Notes under the pieces: generated by a model | What the model was told of the DNA's origin: nothing | Databases searched by the model: none | Seen by the model: the letters and a program-made list of their open reading frames with translations, nothing else | Shown: positions 6,151-8,777 of the stretch, one piece after another | How the letters are laid out: the number at the start of each line of letters is the position of its first letter | Numbering within the stretch: position 1 is the first letter of the stretch | Position numbers and translations under genes: made by a program | Assembly (NCBI GenBank): GCA_002441865.1 | Contig: DJNY01000217.1 | Coordinates: forward strand, 19,487-28,263 | Source: Lachnospiraceae bacterium UBA6452 | GTDB taxonomy: Bacteria > Bacillota > Clostridia > Lachnospirales > Lachnospiraceae | Direction: 5' to 3' | DNA: 8,777 bases

Positions 6151-6289
6151 TATTTTAGATGTAAGCCAGATCAGCTTACGATTGACTCTGCTCTTTCTCT
6201 ATGATTCACTTATCCCGTGATGATAACTTCTAGGATATTGTACCATAGATTGTTTGTTTCGGAAATTACTTTCCAATAAAAATGGGCAG
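6151..6289. other. Non-coding stretch without recognisable genes
   Basis: With the repeat-bearing patch to its left, this completes a gap of about 280 bases with no gene-like frame. It holds only a short inverted repeat, GTAAGC...GCTTAC (6161-6179). It may be further debris of the mobile element or of a lost gene. Confidence 0.5.
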
Positions 6290-6323
6290 AAGAAAACCTC
6301 CAAATCTTTTTGGGACTTGGAGG
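6290..6323 (-). terminator. Rho-independent terminator of the Qat operon
   Basis: Minus-strand CCTCCAA (6317-6323) pairs with TTGGAGG (6297-6303), partly extended inward, and TTTTCTTCT follows (6288-6296). It lies about 125 bases after the qatD stop at 6448, and no gene comes between. The opposite strand has no T-run, so it acts in the minus direction. Confidence 0.65.
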
Positions 6324-6447
6324 CTTGATTCCAACCATTTTATTCCCCAATAGCTACATTCCTTCTCGCCAAAATGAATTATTAACATATTCACTTATTA
6401 TAACGTGTAAATAACGCTTTCACACAATAGTAAAAAACTACAACACC

Positions 6448-7179
6448 TCAGTAACGAAATACTTCCGTTGAGTTTTTATAAATTACATCAGTCACATCAA
6501 CCCCAATTATATCAGATATGATTGCCATGCTTCTTTTTAATTCTTTTTCTATCTCATTTATATATCGAACAGTGAATGTAAATGGTGCATCTGTTTCCAA
6601 AAGCATACGACTAACTGGCACAGTTTTTACTATCTCTATTCCTGATTTTGTTTTTAACATCCTCGGATTAATTGAGAAATAACATCCCAATTCTATTGCT
6701 TTTTCCAGCTGTGATACAGATCCTGTAAACCAATGAAAGATATATGTATTGTTCTTTTGAATTTTATATTCTTTCAAAATTTCAATTACATAATTTACTG
6801 CTTTAAGAGAATGAATGGAAATTACCCTTTCACCATGTTCCTCACATAACTTGATAATCTCACGAAATACGTCCATTTGTATTTCTTTGGTTTTAACATA
6901 TTCCTTGCTAAAATCAAGTCCTATTTCACCGATATAATGACTTCTTTCAAATAGATATTTGAATAATGTGATATCATCATATCCACTAGTAATTAATTGT
7001 GGATGCATGCCTAACCCAACTTTAATATTCGAATTATTCTTGCAAAACTGTACTTCTCTATCATATGCCTTTAGTTCATTCTCAGAGAGCATAGGTATAT
7101 CAACAATAATTGTACCATTCTCTCTCCTTGAATCTATATTGTGAATTTCATAATTTGCTCTTAACCTATATCGATTCAT
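6448..7179 (-). CDS. qatD: QatD-like TatD-family protein, N-terminal HxH missing
   Basis: A 243-residue TatD-type metal-dependent hydrolase (TIM-barrel) that I assign to QatD of the Qat anti-phage system. It shows GLGMHPQL (55-62), YIGEIGLDFS (82-91), ISIHSLKA (120-127), FHWFTGS (148-154), LGCYFSINPRML (164-175) and LLETDAPF (193-200); the HPQL, IHS, HWF-(S/T)GS and WFS/YFS patterns are those I associate with QatD more than with housekeeping TatD. The expected ligands Glu85, His123, His149 and Asp197 are present. The first strand, normally DxHxH, is not: residues 1-19 read MNRYRLRANYEIHNIDSRR with a single His, and no frame there encodes HxH. The ATG overlaps the qatB stop (ATGA) and follows AGGTGA, so translation is coupled. 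With two metal ligands gone, hydrolase activity is doubtful. It may be a qatC-start/qatD fusion left by a deletion. Confidence 0.8.
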   Translation of the reverse strand: MNRYRLRANYEIHNIDSRRENGTIIVDIPMLSENELKAYDREVQFCKNNSNIKVGLGMHPQLITSGYDDITLFKYLFERSHYIGEIGLDFSKEYVKTKEIQMDVFREIIKLCEEHGERVISIHSLKAVNYVIEILKEYKIQKNNTYIFHWFTGSVSQLEKAIELGCYFSINPRMLKTKSGIEIVKTVPVSRMLLETDAPFTFTVRYINEIEKELKRSMAIISDIIGVDVTDVIYKNSTEVFRY

Positions 7180-7991
7180 TCATTTTCACCTGCACTTACC
7201 ATAATATCAAATGCTTCCTTATACACTTGATCTACTATTCTTAACGAATCTTTTTGACGAATATTCCCTGTTTGTATGTTCAGATTAGCTACCGCATCAG
7301 ATACAGAGCCTTTAACAAAGTCTTTCATTTGAACTATTATACTGTCCGATGTAGTCCTATCCTGTGGCAACAAAATAATCTTATTGCCAATATCATTCGT
7401 AATTCTACTAAATATTGCATTTGCCATAGTCCGTTCCACAATTACCATAATCTGTTCAGACGTCAATTCTTCAAATTTAATTGTAGCTATCTCTGGTGAC
7501 TCTTCTATTGCAGAAATATACGCAGATCTCGCAATACCTTCATCCTGTGGGCCTCCATCCGGGCAAACAAAATCAGTAATAGCAATAAATGCGTCACTTG
7601 CTGTTTTATAAGAAAGATTTTCAATAGAAAGATAATTCTCGACAGCCCTTGCCCCACCCGAAGCAAATGCACTTGCAATATTTAATAGTCTCGCGGTACT
7701 GCTTCTGGCTGCTCCCATTCTCCGAGTTGCATTTGAACTACCACCTAAAGAATTTCTTATATAATTAGAAACACTCTTCCGACCTAAACTGCCATCCCGT
7801 CCACCTGAATTTATATACCTTGTAAACTCACCACGAGGTACTGTAAATCGATCTGCATCACCTAACGGTGGAATCTGATTTCCATTGACCCCCTGAGCCG
7901 TTTCATTTTGTGTATTATCAGGTTGCTCCAACCATGATGGTACTAAGGGGGTTCCTCCTTTTTGTCCTCCATTATGTGTTGATGTCCCCAT
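7176..7991 (-). CDS. qatB: QatB, Qat anti-phage defence protein
   Basis: A 271-residue protein of the QatB family, an essential but biochemically unassigned part of the QatABCD anti-phage system. It opens with MGTSTHNGGQKGGTPLVPSW, the signature N-terminus of the family, followed by a low-complexity Gln/Asn/Gly/Pro linker (22-45), then SLGRKSVSNYI, RRMGAARSSTARLL, an ITDFVCPDGGPQDEGIAR motif (about 138-155), FSRITNDIGNKIILLP (about 194-209) and a C-terminal VDQVYKEAFDIMVSAGE helix. All family blocks are present and in order, so it looks intact at full length. It has no catalytic motif or membrane segment. Start at 7991 has GAGGTGA (7998-8004) six bases upstream and lies within the end of qatA (20-base overlap). 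Its stop overlaps the start of the qatD-like gene by four bases, where qatC would normally begin. Confidence 0.85.
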   Translation of the reverse strand: MGTSTHNGGQKGGTPLVPSWLEQPDNTQNETAQGVNGNQIPPLGDADRFTVPRGEFTRYINSGGRDGSLGRKSVSNYIRNSLGGSSNATRRMGAARSSTARLLNIASAFASGGARAVENYLSIENLSYKTASDAFIAITDFVCPDGGPQDEGIARSAYISAIEESPEIATIKFEELTSEQIMVIVERTMANAIFSRITNDIGNKIILLPQDRTTSDSIIVQMKDFVKGSVSDAVANLNIQTGNIRQKDSLRIVDQVYKEAFDIMVSAGENE

Positions 7992-8777
7992 TACTAATCA
8001 CCTCACATTTTTTTAAAGCAGCCCTAACAACTGCTGTACCACTAATTTTAAGTTTGTCAAAATATTGATTTAAATTTTTTCTTTCTTCACAATCCTTTGG
8101 AATAGCTTTATCCCATCCATGTATAATCCATACACCAACCTTAGAAACAGGAATAGTATCTATAAAATTAATCAAACTTTTTCGAAGTTCCGGCTTATTC
8201 TGTACCAATATAATTAAACCATCTATTCCCTTTGGTTTCGTATCAAATTGACCTCTTTCCATTATTTTTTGAATAACAACATCAAACACTTGGTCAGATT
8301 CCTGATTTGTCAAATTTTTCAATTCTTCAACACAACTTACAATTGCCATTTCATCTCTAAACAGCAATTCAACAACTTCTGATAAATCATTTTGAGAAGA
8401 TTTGCCTGAAAAGTAGTCAATTTTTTCTTTGCAAGCATAATAATATGGTCTTAAATCTTTGTCAGTAATTTCTGGTTCCGTAATAAGCCATTCTCCAATC
8501 TTATTCAAATCATACCAACGCTCTTTTGTTTCCACTGCTTGCTTGCTTTCTGTCATATTTTTTATATCAACAAGTATTTCGGGAATTTCTCTCCACTTTC
8601 CCTCTGAATCCAAATGATTAGGTAATTCTTTATAAAAATCTGTTTCATAATATTCTGCCAGCATCATCTTTGCTAAGACTGCAAGTTCCAGTTCATCTCC
8701 AAAACCACGATTCTTTGCAATCTCATAACGTAACAGTAACATATTTACAAACCGCTTTATCTTCCTAGGATTCCCAT
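7972..8777 (-). CDS. qatA: QatA, KAP-family NTPase C-terminal part (partial)
   Basis: The last 267 codons of a gene whose beginning lies beyond the right edge. The frame enters the window with GNPRKIKRFVNMLLLRYEI (the GNPR-x-IKRF block closing the ATPase core of KAP P-loop NTPases), then a helical region AVLAKMMLAEYYETDFYKEL, a charged linker, and a C-terminal part with IDGLIILVQNKPELRKSLI and VGVWIIHGWDK. The P-loop and Walker B lie outside. Together with qatB directly downstream, and overlapping it by 20 bases, this identifies it as QatA, the ATPase of the Qat system, thought to be the motor or sensor part of the complex. A start at 8742 would give an artificial 256-residue ORF; the frame is open to the window edge, so it is not a real start. 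No frameshift is seen in the visible part. Confidence 0.82.
   Translation of the reverse strand, partial: GNPRKIKRFVNMLLLRYEIAKNRGFGDELELAVLAKMMLAEYYETDFYKELPNHLDSEGKWREIPEILVDIKNMTESKQAVETKERWYDLNKIGEWLITEPEITDKDLRPYYYACKEKIDYFSGKSSQNDLSEVVELLFRDEMAIVSCVEELKNLTNQESDQVFDVVIQKIMERGQFDTKPKGIDGLIILVQNKPELRKSLINFIDTIPVSKVGVWIIHGWDKAIPKDCEERKNLNQYFDKLKISGTAVVRAALKKCEVISNGDINT

Noticed and set aside
6161..6179. GTAAGC/GCTTAC inverted repeat
   Set aside because: Only six base pairs with a seven-base loop and no T-run or adjoining gene; too short to call a site.
7186..7991. qatB region as a novel secreted or low-complexity protein
   Set aside because: The Gly/Gln/Asn-rich N-terminus has no signal peptide, and the MGTS...TPLVPSW opening plus CPDGG and DIG blocks match the QatB family.

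Overview
The window looks like chromosomal DNA from a low-GC Gram-positive bacterium. I infer Clostridia, probably Lachnospiraceae, from strong GGAGG-type ribosome binding sites, TTGACA/TATAAT-like promoters, tightly packed short operons and a degraded Rpn-type nuclease/transposase remnant. No rRNA, tRNA or CRISPR array is visible. Nearly every gene is on the minus strand; one small gene is on plus.

Positions 1-5640 look like ordinary backbone. From right to left along the minus strand there is (a) an operon of a TetR repressor, a GNAT acetyltransferase and a SAM-dependent methyltransferase (5567 to 3521), driven by one promoter that carries two matching TetR operators; (b) a convergent plus-strand PH-domain gene (3090-3476) sharing a two-way terminator with (a); (c) an operon of a class II Fic protein, an AlkD-like DNA glycosylase and a membrane GGDEF protein (2960 to 455); and (d) the first 113 codons of an ABC exporter with its own good promoter (339 to 1).

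Positions 5640-6440 are debris: a C-terminal fragment of an Rpn/PD-(D/E)XK family gene, a patch with several TGCACT-type direct repeats that may be one end of an IS21-like element, and a terminator for the genes to the right.

Positions 6448-8777 are visibly AT-richer and hold the downstream part of a Qat-type anti-phage operon on the minus strand: the C-terminal part of a KAP-family NTPase (QatA), a complete QatB, and a TatD-like protein (QatD). The known system is qatA-qatB-qatC-qatD. Here qatC, the QueC-like gene, is absent and qatB overlaps qatD by 4 bases. The QatD-like protein also lacks the N-terminal HxH metal-binding motif of TatD enzymes, while its other metal ligands remain. This is the most interesting point in the window: either a natural three-gene Qat variant, or a scar where the start of qatC was joined to a decapitated qatD.
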